From NCBI RefSeq assembly GCF_014648815.1, contig NZ_BMRV01000026.1:1-43719 (forward strand): a DNA stretch of 43,719 nt. The letters run 5' to 3'. The notes beneath the pieces were generated by a model. That model searched no databases and was not told where the DNA came from. It saw nothing but the letters and a program-made list of their open reading frames with translations. Positions 6,637 through 15,553 of the stretch are shown piece by piece. Position 1 is the first letter of the stretch. The number at the start of each line of letters is the position of its first letter. The DNA comes from Streptomyces flaveolus. GTDB taxonomy: Bacteria; Actinomycetota; Actinomycetes; Streptomycetales; Streptomycetaceae. The translations under genes were made by a program, and so were the position numbers.

Positions 6637-8850
6637 CTACCGGGCCGCGTACCCGAAGTCGGTGCCGGCGGCCGGGAGGCCGCCCTGTCCGGGCTGGTAG
6701 GCGGTGACCGCCGCGTTCGTCTCACCGAGGGTCACGTTGGCCATCGGCAGGGCGTACAGCGCGCCGTAGGTGCTGGGCCCGTAGGGCATGCCGACGTACA
6801 GGTGGGTTCCGGTGAAGTGGAGGCTGGAGCCCAGGCGCTGGTTGGCGCCGGGGGTGCCGGGGATGCCGTCGCCGTCGCCGGCCTCGATCCACTTGTCGTT
6901 GGCGCCGGGCGAGCCGAGCAGCGAGAAGGCGTGCACGGCGCCCGCGCTCGCGGTGGTGCCGAGGGCCTCGTCCGGGATGCCGACGGCCAGCTTCATGGTG
7001 GCGCCGGTGCTCACCGCGCGGGGCGCGGTGTTGACGGCGCTGAGCGCGGCACCGAAGTGGTCCCCGGCCTCGGCGCCGCCGGACACCTCGTCGTCGCCGG
7101 TGCCCGACCAGTAGTAGTTGAGCGCGCTGAAGGTACCGGAGGCGGTGATGCGCAGGGTCGTGACGCTGCCCGCCTCGGCCTTGTCGACGCCGTTCACGGC
7201 CAGGGTCTCGCCCGGCGAGCCGATGGCGAGGATCGACTCGTTCGCGCTCGCGGCGCCCGAGGGGCGGTACGGGACGAGGGCGAGGGACGCGCCGAACAGG
7301 TCGCCCGGCTCGGCACCGCCGGAGACCGCGTCCAGGTCCTGGTCGAGCCCGAACAGCGGGGTGGGCCGCTTGTCGGCGTTCAGGGTGTGCGAGAAGACGG
7401 CCACACCGCCGGCCTCGGCGTCGGTGCCGATGGCCTCACCGGGGATGCCGACGGCCAGGTGGTTGGCGTCGGCGGCGAGGGTCTCGCCGAAACGGTCGTT
7501 CGCCTCCGCGGTGCCCGGAGCGTCCGCGACATCCTGGTGCAGTGCGACGTTGGCGGTGCCGTGCGCGTAGAACACCTCGCCCGCCTCGGCGAGGCTGCCC
7601 AGGCTTTCGCCGGGCGTGCCGATCGCGAGGAAGGGCTCGCCGGTGGTGGTGGTCCCGGCGGCGAGCGCCGCGCCGAGGTGGTCGCCCGTCTCGGGGGTCG
7701 ACGCGGCGAGGGAGCCGCCGCCGGAGGCCTGCTGGAAGTGGGTGTTCTTGGCGGCGCCGGTGCCCAGGCCGCCCGGGGCGCCGTAGAGGAGGTCGGCCAT
7801 GCCGGCGTCGGTCGCCTCGCCCAGGTTCTCCAGGGGCGTGCCGACGGCGAGGTCGGTGCAGCCGTCCTCGTTGTAGTCGACGACGGCGATGGCCTGGCCG
7901 AACTGGTCGCCGGCCTCGGAGCCGCCGGGTACCCAGTCGAGGTCCTGGTTGATCTCGGCGGTGCCCTTGCCGCCGCCGTACACGAGGCGCACCAGACCGG
8001 CCTTGGCGTCGCCGCCGACGGCGGCCGTCGGGTCGGCCACGGCGATGTCCTCGACGCCGTCGCAGTTGAAGTCGGTGACGCGGGTGGCGCCCACCGTCGA
8101 CGCGATCCACGGGGCCAGGTCGTCGACGCGGGCGGCGGTGCCGCCGGTGCGGGTCTCGGCCTCGTCGATGCCGAAGCACCCGCCCTGGTAGGAGCGGCCG
8201 GCCAGGGCGACCAGCTGCTGCGTGCCGCCGACGGTGCGGACCAGCGGGCCGCCGGTGTCGCCCATGCACGCGGCCACGCCGTCCTTGCCGGTGACGGTGA
8301 CGGACGTGGCGTCGGCCGCGTCCACCGTGAAGGCGCCGGTGTGCAGGGCGAGCGGTGCCCACTCGCTCCGGGTGCGGCCGTAGCCGGCGAGCTTCAGCTC
8401 TTCGCCCGCGGTCGGCGCGGCGGTGGCCGGCGCGAGCGGCTTGACGCCGGTGACCGGGCGGTTCAGCCGCGCCAGGACCACGTCCCGGTCGGTGCGCGGG
8501 ACCAGCTCGACGACCTCGCGGACCGCGCCGCCGGTGCCGGTGAGGTCGGCGCGGCCGATGGTCGCGGTGGTCTTCGTGGCGGGCTTGCCGGCGGGTACCG
8601 CGAGGCTCTCGGCGGGGTCCGCGGCGAAGCAGGCGGCCGCGGTCAGCAGCCACTCGGGGTCGACCAGGACACCGGAGCAGCCGCGGTCGTGGTCGCCGAC
8701 GACGATCTGCGCGGCGTAGGCGTGGGTGGTGTCGGACCCGGCGACGGCGGGTCCCGTCACGGCGTGCGCGGGTACGGCGGTCAGGGCGAGCGGTGCGGCG
8801 AGCAGGCAGGCGGCGAGTGTGGCGCGGCGCACGGGTCTGGCATGCGGCAT
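6637..8850 (-). CDS. Secreted FG-GAP repeat protein with degenerate trypsin-like domain
   Basis: A 737-residue exported protein. A Sec signal peptide ends near residue 30 (VPAHA). Residues ~35-265 follow the S1 (trypsin) fold, but two of the three catalytic residues are replaced: TAAHC is TAAAC (Ala73) and GDSGGP is GDTGGP (Thr199). The aspartate is kept (Asp123 in DRDVVLARL). From ~270 on there are about seven FG-GAP/integrin-type repeats, including DFNCDGVEDIAVADP, DYNEDGCTDLAVGTP and several GDxFGAxL...AVGxPxE units, which should form a beta-propeller. The ATG at 8850 has GAGGAA upstream. It follows the small secreted protein gene by 53 bp and is probably co-transcribed. It is likely a surface or extracellular binding protein; proteolysis is doubtful. 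Confidence 0.85.
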   Translation of the reverse strand: MPHARPVRRATLAACLLAAPLALTAVPAHAVTGPAVAGSDTTHAYAAQIVVGDHDRGCSGVLVDPEWLLTAAACFAADPAESLAVPAGKPATKTTATIGRADLTGTGGAVREVVELVPRTDRDVVLARLNRPVTGVKPLAPATAAPTAGEELKLAGYGRTRSEWAPLALHTGAFTVDAADATSVTVTGKDGVAACMGDTGGPLVRTVGGTQQLVALAGRSYQGGCFGIDEAETRTGGTAARVDDLAPWIASTVGATRVTDFNCDGVEDIAVADPTAAVGGDAKAGLVRLVYGGGKGTAEINQDLDWVPGGSEAGDQFGQAIAVVDYNEDGCTDLAVGTPLENLGEATDAGMADLLYGAPGGLGTGAAKNTHFQQASGGGSLAASTPETGDHLGAALAAGTTTTGEPFLAIGTPGESLGSLAEAGEVFYAHGTANVALHQDVADAPGTAEANDRFGETLAADANHLAVGIPGEAIGTDAEAGGVAVFSHTLNADKRPTPLFGLDQDLDAVSGGAEPGDLFGASLALVPYRPSGAASANESILAIGSPGETLAVNGVDKAEAGSVTTLRITASGTFSALNYYWSGTGDDEVSGGAEAGDHFGAALSAVNTAPRAVSTGATMKLAVGIPDEALGTTASAGAVHAFSLLGSPGANDKWIEAGDGDGIPGTPGANQRLGSSLHFTGTHLYVGMPYGPSTYGALYALPMANVTLGETNAAVTAYQPGQGGLPAAGTDFGYAAR

Positions 8851-8903
8851 GGGGCGATTCCTCGGTGCGTGTCCGGTCGGTCGGGCGGGTGGGCCGGCGG
8901 GGG

Positions 8904-9416
8904 TCACTTGCTGGTGCGGATCTCGACCAGGATGTGGTCCCGTTGGTCCGGGTCGATGGACTCGCCGACGGGGGTGAACGAGTTCGCCGGCACGCTGACT
9001 TCCTGCGGTGTCTCGTCCGGGGCCTTGAGGGTCAGGTCGGCGTCCTGGCTGCCGGCGCCCTTGACGCCGTACACGGACTTGATCTCGAGGCTGAGGTACC
9101 CGGAGGTGCCGGTGGCGCGGAAGCAGACCTTCGCGTTGACGCGCGAGTAGACCTCGAGGAGGCCCGTCTCGCTGCCGCACTCGGCGAGGACGATGTGCCC
9201 GTCACCGCGCTTGAGGACGATGCCCTGCTCAGCCTCGATCTTGTCGGCCTGGGGATAGGTGAAGTCCTCCACCGCGTAGCCGGGCTGCGTGTCCGCCACC
9301 GCGGTGGCGGGAGCGTCGTCGTGGGAGGAGGCGGTGTAGCCGACAGTGGCGACGGCTGCCGCGCATGCCGCGGCGACGGCACCGGTCACAGCGATTTTTC
9401 TGACAGCGGCGATCAT
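8904..9416 (-). CDS. Small secreted protein of unknown function
   Basis: A 170-residue protein with an N-terminal hydrophobic signal (MIAAVRKIAVTGAVAAACAA) and no clear lipobox, so it is probably secreted by Sec. The mature part is beta-rich in appearance, with two cysteines (AECGSETG and KVCFRATG) that could form a disulfide. I do not recognise the family. The ATG at 9416 is chosen because GAGGGGA lies five bases upstream; the frame runs further upstream without a better site. It is the first gene of a likely two-gene operon with the FG-GAP protein, so the two may work together at the cell surface. Confidence 0.7.
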   Translation of the reverse strand: MIAAVRKIAVTGAVAAACAAAVATVGYTASSHDDAPATAVADTQPGYAVEDFTYPQADKIEAEQGIVLKRGDGHIVLAECGSETGLLEVYSRVNAKVCFRATGTSGYLSLEIKSVYGVKGAGSQDADLTLKAPDETPQEVSVPANSFTPVGESIDPDQRDHILVEIRTSK

Positions 9417-9812
9417 GCAAGTCCCCTCGCTCATCGTTGTGTTCTCGTGTCGAGTCGCCCAACCACCGTTGCCTGAAGCCCAGTTGTCGGGCCACGCCGC
9501 CGCATTCAAACACGTGACCGGCAATCAGAACACTGGACCAAAACGGAAGTTTCCCCCCGGTTCGCCATTACCGTGCGTGTGCCTCTTCTCACGCGCTTTC
9601 CTGACGCTCGATCAGTAGCCGACCGCCCCGCTCGTTGCGTACTGTCCCGCCCGTGCGTTCGTAGCACTCCTGTTCGGCTCCTGCCGCACAGCTGCCCCGA
9701 CGTGTCCGGACGGTCGACTCGTCGCCGGCGGTGTGCGGCACCGACGACCAGCCACCCGTGACCGGCGGCTGCTCACCGCGGCCGCCGGTTCGCCCACCGG
9801 ACGGACTTCATC
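9417..9812. other. Divergent intergenic region of 396 bp
   Basis: This gap separates the secreted-protein operon (minus) from the ALF-repeat gene (plus). I see no small gene with a plausible ribosome site and no strong hairpin. Both promoters must lie here, but no clear -35/-10 pair stands out; the moderately AT-rich part at 9505-9595 is the most promoter-like. Confidence 0.4.
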
Positions 9813-12800
9813 TTGGACACGACTTTCTGGAGCAGACGGCGCTTTCTGACCACGGCGGCCGCGACGACGACAGCCGCCGCCCTCCCGCTCATCGGGACAG
9901 CCCAGGTCTACGCCGCCACCGCGGCGACGGGCGACGTGCCCGACCTGCCCTCCCTGCCGGACACCGCGCGGGGCAAGGCGGTGAGCGCGTGGAAGGCGGG
10001 CGGCCAGGCCGTGAAGAGCGCGGCGGCGGCGGCCCTCGCGGGCAGCGCGGCCGACGCCGAGCAGTTCGTCGCCGCAGGCCTTCCCGCCGCGATCGCGGAG
10101 GACAACCGCGTCGCCCTCTTCAAGGCACTCTCCGCCTCCGGCAAGGGCGGCGCGCGTGACATCACCGCGGCCCTGACGGCCGGTGACGAGGCGATCTCCG
10201 CCTTCCTCGCCGGCGGCTACGAGGCGTCGCAGCAGGAGGACCTGCGTGTCCTCACCTTCACCCTCATGAACCAGGGCGACAAGAGCGTCAAGGCGGCCGC
10301 GAGCACGGCGCTCGCGGACGGCACCACCGCCGCCCTGATGAAGTTCATCACCGAGACCCAGTTCACCGCGCGCTTCGAGGACGAGCGGGCCGAGGTCTTC
10401 AAGATCCTCGCCACCGCCTCGCCCGAGGTGAAGACCTACGCGACGCGCGCCCTGGACGAGGGCACGGCAGGCGCCATCCACTGGTTCCTGGAGACCGGGC
10501 AGCACATCGCCCGCGCCCGTGACCAGGAGACGGCCACCATCGACCAGCTCGTCGCCATCGTCGAACGCGAGGGCAAGCGGGCGCAGTTGACGACGGAGCA
10601 GGCGAAGGCCGAGTCGGAGAAGGCCCAGACGGCCGCCGAGAAGGCGAAGCAGGCCGCGCTGGAAGCCGCGGAGGAGGCGCAGGCGGCGAAGGAGGACGTG
10701 GCCAAGTCCGCGCGCGCCGCCCGCAAGGCGGCGGGTGCGGCCACGGGTGCCGCGAAGGCGGCCCGTACCGCCATCTCCGCCTCCAACGCGGCCCAGTCGG
10801 CGGCCCGCCGCGCCGCCTGGGCGGCGCACGCCGCCGCTGCCGCCGCCGCCACCGCCGCGCGGGCCGCCTCCGCCGCCTACCGTTCCGCCATGGCCGCGTC
10901 CAAGGACGCCGCCAAGACCCAGGCCGCCAAGGACGCGGCGGTCGGCGCCCGCAACGCCGCGGCGAAGGCACGTACGGCCGCGGCAGCGGCGGACTACGCC
11001 GCGACGGCCGCCTCGCAGGCCTCCTCCGCCGGCTCCTCCGCCGCCTCGGCGGCGCGCAACGCCGCGGCCGCCGCGAACTCGGCCGCCACCGCCGCCTCCG
11101 CCGCCGGCACCGCGCAGTCGGAGGCCGCCGCCGCCCGTGCCGCCGCGGCCGAGGCGGACGCGCAGGCCGCGCGGGCCACCGCCGCCGCCAACGCCGCCCA
11201 GTCCCTGGCCGCGATCGCGGCGAGCTCGGCGAAGGCGGCCCGGGACGCAGCCAACTCGGCCGCTCAGCACGCCGACAACGCTGCCGACGCCGCCGAGGAG
11301 GCGGTGAAGTACGCGGGTCAGGCCGTGGACTACGCCAACCGCTCCGCCAAGTACGCCGCCGCGGCCAAGTCGGCGGCCGACGCCGCGCTGAAGGCCGTCA
11401 CCGACGCGCAGGAGGTGGAGCGGCAGGCCCGGGAGGCGGAGCAGGCGAAGATCGAGGAGCACACGCTCCAGGGGCGCGACGAGGCCCGCCGCCTCGCCGC
11501 CATCGAGGCGCAGGACGTCGCGGCCGCCCGTAACCAGCTCACCCAGAAGCAGGCCCAGGACACGGAGACCCTCGACCTCATCGCCGAGGCGGAGAGGGCG
11601 CTCGCGGCCGGCGACGAGGCGGGCGCGATCACCGCCGGCCGCAAGGCCTGTCTCAGGCTCCTGGACTCCCACGGCACCTGGACCCGCGAGGCCGCCGAGT
11701 ACGCCCTCGCCTCGGACGACCAGGCGGTCCTGGCCTGGGTCGACACGGACCGGCTCATCGCGCAGAACCAGGACGACCGGGAGACGGTCCTCTACATCGC
11801 CCAGATCTCCACCCCCGCGGTGGCGGAGGCGGCGCAGCGGGCACTGGAGTCGGCCGACTCCGGCGCGGCCGCGGCCTTCCTCAACGGGGGCATGGTCGAG
11901 GCGGCGAAGACCGACAACCAGGTGTCCATCTTCCGCATCCTGTCGAAGAACCCGGGCAAGGCGGTGACGCAGGCCGCCGAAGCGGCCCTGTCCGACGGCT
12001 CCGCCAAGGCCCTCCACGACTTCTTCGCCACCAAGTACCCGGAGGCGCAGAAGCAGGACGACAACGTCGCCGTCTTCACGATCCTCAACACCGCCGGCCC
12101 GTACACCAAGATGGCGGCGACCGTGGCGCTGGACGGCCCGGAGTGGATGCTCCGGGACTTCCTCACCACCGTGCACCCGCGCATGGTGCAGCTCGACGCC
12201 GACGCCGCCGCCCACATCGCCGCCATCCGGGCCTCCCTCGCCCACGCGGCCAAGATCGCGCAGGACGCCCAGACGGACGCCGCGGAAGCAGCCAAGGCCG
12301 CGGCGGAGGCGCGGAACGCGGCCGACGAGGCGCTCGCGTGGGCCGACGCCGCGAAGAAGTCCGCGACCCAGGCGAACGAGTACGCCAAGGAGGCGGACGC
12401 GCACGCGGACGCCGCGGAGCAGTCCGCGAAGGACGCCTCGGCGTCCGCCGCGACGGCGCGGAACGCGGCCATCACCGCGCGTTCGGCCGCCCGGCGCGCC
12501 AACTACTCCGCCAACCGGGCGACCGCGTCCGCGGCCGCCGCGGTGCAGTCCGCCATCTCGGCACAGGCCTCCGCGACCGCCGCACAGGCCTCTGCGGCAC
12601 AGGCCGGGAAGGACGCCGCCGAGGCCGCGAAGGCGGCGTCGGAAGCACGCGCGATCGCCGTCGCCAAGCGGAAGGCGGAGCAGGCCGAAGCGGCCAGGAA
12701 GGCGGCGGAGGAAGCCCGCAGGAACCAGCAGGACGGTGTCGATCCCTCCGACACCGAGGACAGCGACAAGGTCGACGAGCCGGGCACCTTCCTCGGCGGC

Positions 12801-13250
12801 ACCAAGGACGACTGGCGCGACGTCGCCAACGTCCTGTCGGCCGTCTCCACCGTCTCGGGCGGCATCGCCGCCGCGTCCCTGCTGATCCCGCCGCCGCTGG
12901 GCGAGGCGATCGCGGGGATCGCGGGCTCGGTGTCGCTCATCACCGGTGTCGCGGGCGCCGTGATCACCGGGTTCACCGACGGCTGGACGTCCTCGGCCTT
13001 CCTCTCCTCCTCCGCGGGCGTCGCCATCGCCGTCCTCACCGGCGGCATACCGTTCACGAAGTTCGGCGGGGTCTCCGGAATCATCAAGTGGGGCACCGAG
13101 GGCCTGCGCTCCGCCCCGGTACTCGCCGCGCGCCTCCAGCAGGAACTGATCTCACCGGCGGTCGGCGTGTTCACCACCAAGTGGAACGACGCGAAAGACA
13201 CGGTCACCGACACCGTCAGTGACGCCTGGCACTCACTGACCCCCTGGTAA
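9813..13250 (+). CDS. Tat-exported giant alanine-rich ALF-repeat protein
   Basis: A 1145-residue protein. The N-terminus has a twin-arginine signal (SRRRFL, then a hydrophobic Ala/Thr run to about residue 35). Residues ~70-240 and ~590-810 are two blocks of ALF-type short repeats, each with an aspartate-rich turn and a hydrophobic I/V-F-x-I-L-like segment (for example NRVALFKALS, NQVSIFRILS and NVAVFTILN). Each block is followed by a very Ala-rich coiled coil (~245-555 and ~810-970). A DPSDTEDSDKVDEPG linker leads to a hydrophobic C-terminal domain (~990-1145) with long glycine/alanine-rich segments. A TTG at 9813 is the only plausible start after the in-frame stop. ALF repeats have no assigned biochemistry; an elongated export or surface rod is inferred. 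Confidence 0.85.
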   Translation: MDTTFWSRRRFLTTAAATTTAAALPLIGTAQVYAATAATGDVPDLPSLPDTARGKAVSAWKAGGQAVKSAAAAALAGSAADAEQFVAAGLPAAIAEDNRVALFKALSASGKGGARDITAALTAGDEAISAFLAGGYEASQQEDLRVLTFTLMNQGDKSVKAAASTALADGTTAALMKFITETQFTARFEDERAEVFKILATASPEVKTYATRALDEGTAGAIHWFLETGQHIARARDQETATIDQLVAIVEREGKRAQLTTEQAKAESEKAQTAAEKAKQAALEAAEEAQAAKEDVAKSARAARKAAGAATGAAKAARTAISASNAAQSAARRAAWAAHAAAAAAATAARAASAAYRSAMAASKDAAKTQAAKDAAVGARNAAAKARTAAAAADYAATAASQASSAGSSAASAARNAAAAANSAATAASAAGTAQSEAAAARAAAAEADAQAARATAAANAAQSLAAIAASSAKAARDAANSAAQHADNAADAAEEAVKYAGQAVDYANRSAKYAAAAKSAADAALKAVTDAQEVERQAREAEQAKIEEHTLQGRDEARRLAAIEAQDVAAARNQLTQKQAQDTETLDLIAEAERALAAGDEAGAITAGRKACLRLLDSHGTWTREAAEYALASDDQAVLAWVDTDRLIAQNQDDRETVLYIAQISTPAVAEAAQRALESADSGAAAAFLNGGMVEAAKTDNQVSIFRILSKNPGKAVTQAAEAALSDGSAKALHDFFATKYPEAQKQDDNVAVFTILNTAGPYTKMAATVALDGPEWMLRDFLTTVHPRMVQLDADAAAHIAAIRASLAHAAKIAQDAQTDAAEAAKAAAEARNAADEALAWADAAKKSATQANEYAKEADAHADAAEQSAKDASASAATARNAAITARSAARRANYSANRATASAAAAVQSAISAQASATAAQASAAQAGKDAAEAAKAASEARAIAVAKRKAEQAEAARKAAEEARRNQQDGVDPSDTEDSDKVDEPGTFLGGTKDDWRDVANVLSAVSTVSGGIAAASLLIPPPLGEAIAGIAGSVSLITGVAGAVITGFTDGWTSSAFLSSSAGVAIAVLTGGIPFTKFGGVSGIIKWGTEGLRSAPVLAARLQQELISPAVGVFTTKWNDAKDTVTDTVSDAWHSLTPW

Positions 13251-13264
13251 TCGGGCCCGTGAGA

Positions 13265-13322
13265 CATTCCGGGGCGGAATGCGAACGGTCCAGTAAAGTG
13301 CTCCGCGCATTCCGTCCCGGAA
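13265..13322 (+). promoter_or_regulatory. Competing inverted repeats before the 129-residue membrane protein gene
   Basis: CATTCC (13265-13270) pairs with GGAATG (13276-13281). The longer GGAATGCG (13276-13283) also pairs perfectly with CGCATTCC (13306-13313). A third element, TTCC-GTCCC-GGAA (13310-13322), overlaps the ribosome site GGAAGGA at 13319-13325. The pairings exclude one another, so they could act as an RNA switch or as stacked operator sites. Function is inferred. Confidence 0.35.
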
Positions 13323-13334
13323 GGACCATCGACT

Positions 13335-13724
13335 GTGTTCCTGTCCTTGCCCACCCTCGCCTGGGCCGCCATCGCCGTCGCCGTCACCCCGGTGCACATA
13401 GCCCTGATGCGCTGGTCGATGCCCACCCCGAAGGGGAAGACGAGCGTCTCCTTCATCCCCCTCGTCCTCGGCGCGACCCTGCTGCTGTTCGCCCTGGCGA
13501 AAAGTTATTCGTTCGCCGTGACCCTGTACCTTTACGCGGCCATTCTCCTGACATTCCTCGTCATGATCGTCCCGGTGAGGAAATGGGTCGCGGCCGACAT
13601 CCTGAAACAGGAGCAGAATCCGGATATCAAGGTGAAGGTGCACACACCGTCCCTGGTGTGGATCACCTTTTCGATGTTCGTCATGATCGCGGTCGTCGTC
13701 GGCGTGTGGTTCTCCCACTCCTAG
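13335..13724 (+). CDS. Small four-helix membrane protein, possible partner of the ALF-repeat protein
   Basis: A 129-residue integral membrane protein starting at GTG 13335, with GGAAGGA well placed upstream. Four hydrophobic segments are visible: about residues 3-24, 38-57, 60-82 and 107-126. A basic/acidic loop, VRKWVAADILKQEQNPDIKV, lies between the last two. I do not recognise the family. The gene lies 84 bp after the ALF-repeat gene on the same strand and ends at a strong terminator, so the two probably form one unit. Its middle part is less GC-rich than its neighbours (for example GCGAAAAGTTATTCG near 13497), which may indicate later acquisition. A partner or protective role for the ALF protein's hydrophobic end is speculative. 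Confidence 0.75.
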   Translation: MFLSLPTLAWAAIAVAVTPVHIALMRWSMPTPKGKTSVSFIPLVLGATLLLFALAKSYSFAVTLYLYAAILLTFLVMIVPVRKWVAADILKQEQNPDIKVKVHTPSLVWITFSMFVMIAVVVGVWFSHS

Positions 13725-13760
13725 GGGCCCGCCTGCCGCGGCCCCATGGGCCGCCACCGA

Positions 13761-13804
13761 CGTGAGAGGGGGCGCCCGGCCGAAGCCGGGCGCCCCCTCT
13801 CACG
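13761..13804. terminator. Strong bidirectional terminator
   Basis: A perfect 20-bp stem (13761-13780 with 13785-13804; arm begins CGTGAGAGGGGGCG) closes on the tetraloop CGAA. It sits between the small membrane protein gene and the convergent lysS. Confidence 0.85.
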
Positions 13805-13819
13805 TCCTGACCGGCGGAG

Positions 13820-15553
13820 CTACTCCCCGAGCAGCGTCCGCACCCGGTCCTGCCCGACCGCCAGCAGCAGCGTGGGCAGGCGCGGGCCGGTGTCGCGGCC
13901 GACGAGCAGGTGGTACAGCAGCGCGAAGAACGTCCGCTGGGCGGTCTTGATCTCCGGCGGCAGCTCCTTCGGCGTGGCGTCCGCGGAGAACCCGGCCTGG
14001 ACCTTGGGCACGCCGTAGACCAGGTGGGTGAGCCCGTCCAGCGACCAGTGCTCGGCGAGCCCGTCGAGCAGCAGCCGCAGCGACTGCCGGGACGGCTCGT
14101 CGAGGGACTTCAGCAGCTCGGCGTCGGGCTCGTCGCGGACGATGGTGCGCTGGTCGGCGGGGACGTGGGTGTTGATCCACGCCTCGGCCTTGTCGTAGCG
14201 CGGCCGGGCCTCGGCCAGCGAGCCCAGCGGGTTCGCCGGGTCCAGCTCGCTGAGGATGCGCAGCGCCTGGTCCTCGTGGCCGGCGGTGATGTCGGCCACG
14301 GACGCGAGCGTCCGGTACGGCAGCGGCCTGGGCGTCCGCGGCAGCTCACCGGCGGCGGTGCGCACGGCACGCGCGTGCGCGGCGACGTCGGCGGGCAGCG
14401 CGGTGCCGTCGGCCACCTTGGCGTCCAGGCGGTCCCACTCGTCGTAGAGCCGCTGGATCTCCTGGTCGAAGGCGATCTTGAAGGACTGGTTGGGCCGGCG
14501 GCGGGCGTACAGCCAGCGCAGCAGCTGCGGCTCCATGATCTGCAGGGCGTCGCCCGGGGTGGGCACGCCGCCCTTGGACGAGGACATCTTGGCCATGCCG
14601 CTGATGCCGACGAAGGCGTACATCGGGCCGATCGGCTGCTTGCCGCCGAAGATGCCGACGATCTGCCCGCCGACCTGGAACGACGACCCGGGGGACGAGT
14701 GGTCGACACCGCTGGGCTCGAAGATCACGCCCTCGTAGGCCCAGCGCATCGGCCAGTCGACCTTCCAGACCAGCTTGCCGCGGTTGAACTCGCTCAGCCG
14801 GACCGTCTCGGAGAACCCGCACGCGGTGCAGGCGTACGTCAGCTCGGTCGAGTCGTCGTCGTACGCGGTGACCGTCGTCAGGTCCTTCTCGCAGTTGCCG
14901 CAGAACGGCTTGTACGGGAAGTACCCGGCGGAGCCGGAGCTGCCGTCGTCCTCGGCGGCGGCGCCGGAGCCCTCCGCGGCCTCCAGCTCGGCCTCGTCGA
15001 GGGGCTTCTGCTGCTGCTTCTTCGCCGGGGCCTTCTTGGTCCGGTACTGGGCGAGGATCGCGTCGATGTCCTGCCGGTGCTTCATGGCGTGCAGGATCTG
15101 CTCGCGGTAGACACCGGAGGTGTACTGCGCGGTCTGGCTGATCCCGTCGAACTCCACGCCGAGCTCGGCCAGCGCCTCGACCATGGCGGCCTTGAAGTGC
15201 TCGGCCCAGTTGGGGTGGGCGGAGCCCTTGGGCGCCGGGACGGAGGTCAGGGGCTTGCCGATGTGCTCGGCCCAGGTCTCGTCGACGCCGGGGACACCGG
15301 CCGGCACCTTGCGGTACCGGTCGTAGTCGTCCCACGAGATCAGGTGCCGGACCTCGTGGCCGCGGCGGCGGACCTCGTCGGCGACCAGGTGCGGGGTCAT
15401 GACCTCGCGCAGGTTGCCCAGGTGGATGGGTCCGGAGGGGGAGAGTCCGGACGCGACGACGACCGGTTTGCCCGGGGCACGACGCTCCGACTCGGCGATG
15501 ACCTCGTCCGCGAAACGGGAGACCCAGTCGGTGGTCTCTGTGCTCTGAGCCAC
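13820..15553 (-). CDS. lysS: Lysyl-tRNA synthetase, class I
   Basis: A 577-residue class I LysRS, the archaeal-type enzyme that charges tRNA-Lys. The HIGH-like motif is PIHLGN (HLGN at residues 44-47) and the KMSKS-like motif is KMSSSKG (322-326). Two Cys pairs (Cys218/Cys221 in CGNC and Cys242/Cys245 in CTAC) form a likely zinc site. Residues ~172-212 are a Lys/Gln/Glu/Ala-rich insert. The GTG at 15553 is preferred because AGAGGA lies ten bases upstream; the GTG nine bases earlier is too close to that site. The gene diverges from argS with about 180 bp between starts. Most bacteria use class II LysRS; a class I enzyme is known in streptomycetes. Confidence 0.95.
   Translation of the reverse strand: MAQSTETTDWVSRFADEVIAESERRAPGKPVVVASGLSPSGPIHLGNLREVMTPHLVADEVRRRGHEVRHLISWDDYDRYRKVPAGVPGVDETWAEHIGKPLTSVPAPKGSAHPNWAEHFKAAMVEALAELGVEFDGISQTAQYTSGVYREQILHAMKHRQDIDAILAQYRTKKAPAKKQQQKPLDEAELEAAEGSGAAAEDDGSSGSAGYFPYKPFCGNCEKDLTTVTAYDDDSTELTYACTACGFSETVRLSEFNRGKLVWKVDWPMRWAYEGVIFEPSGVDHSSPGSSFQVGGQIVGIFGGKQPIGPMYAFVGISGMAKMSSSKGGVPTPGDALQIMEPQLLRWLYARRRPNQSFKIAFDQEIQRLYDEWDRLDAKVADGTALPADVAAHARAVRTAAGELPRTPRPLPYRTLASVADITAGHEDQALRILSELDPANPLGSLAEARPRYDKAEAWINTHVPADQRTIVRDEPDAELLKSLDEPSRQSLRLLLDGLAEHWSLDGLTHLVYGVPKVQAGFSADATPKELPPEIKTAQRTFFALLYHLLVGRDTGPRLPTLLLAVGQDRVRTLLGE

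Noticed and set aside
9612..12404. 930-codon minus-strand frame opposite the ALF-repeat gene
   Set aside because: Gly/Arg-rich mirror of the alanine codons of the real gene; no start context and no family resemblance.
12780..13250. Known nuclease or ADP-ribosyl toxin domain at the ALF protein C-terminus
   Set aside because: No His/Asp/Glu catalytic signature is seen; the segment is hydrophobic and Gly/Ala-rich instead.
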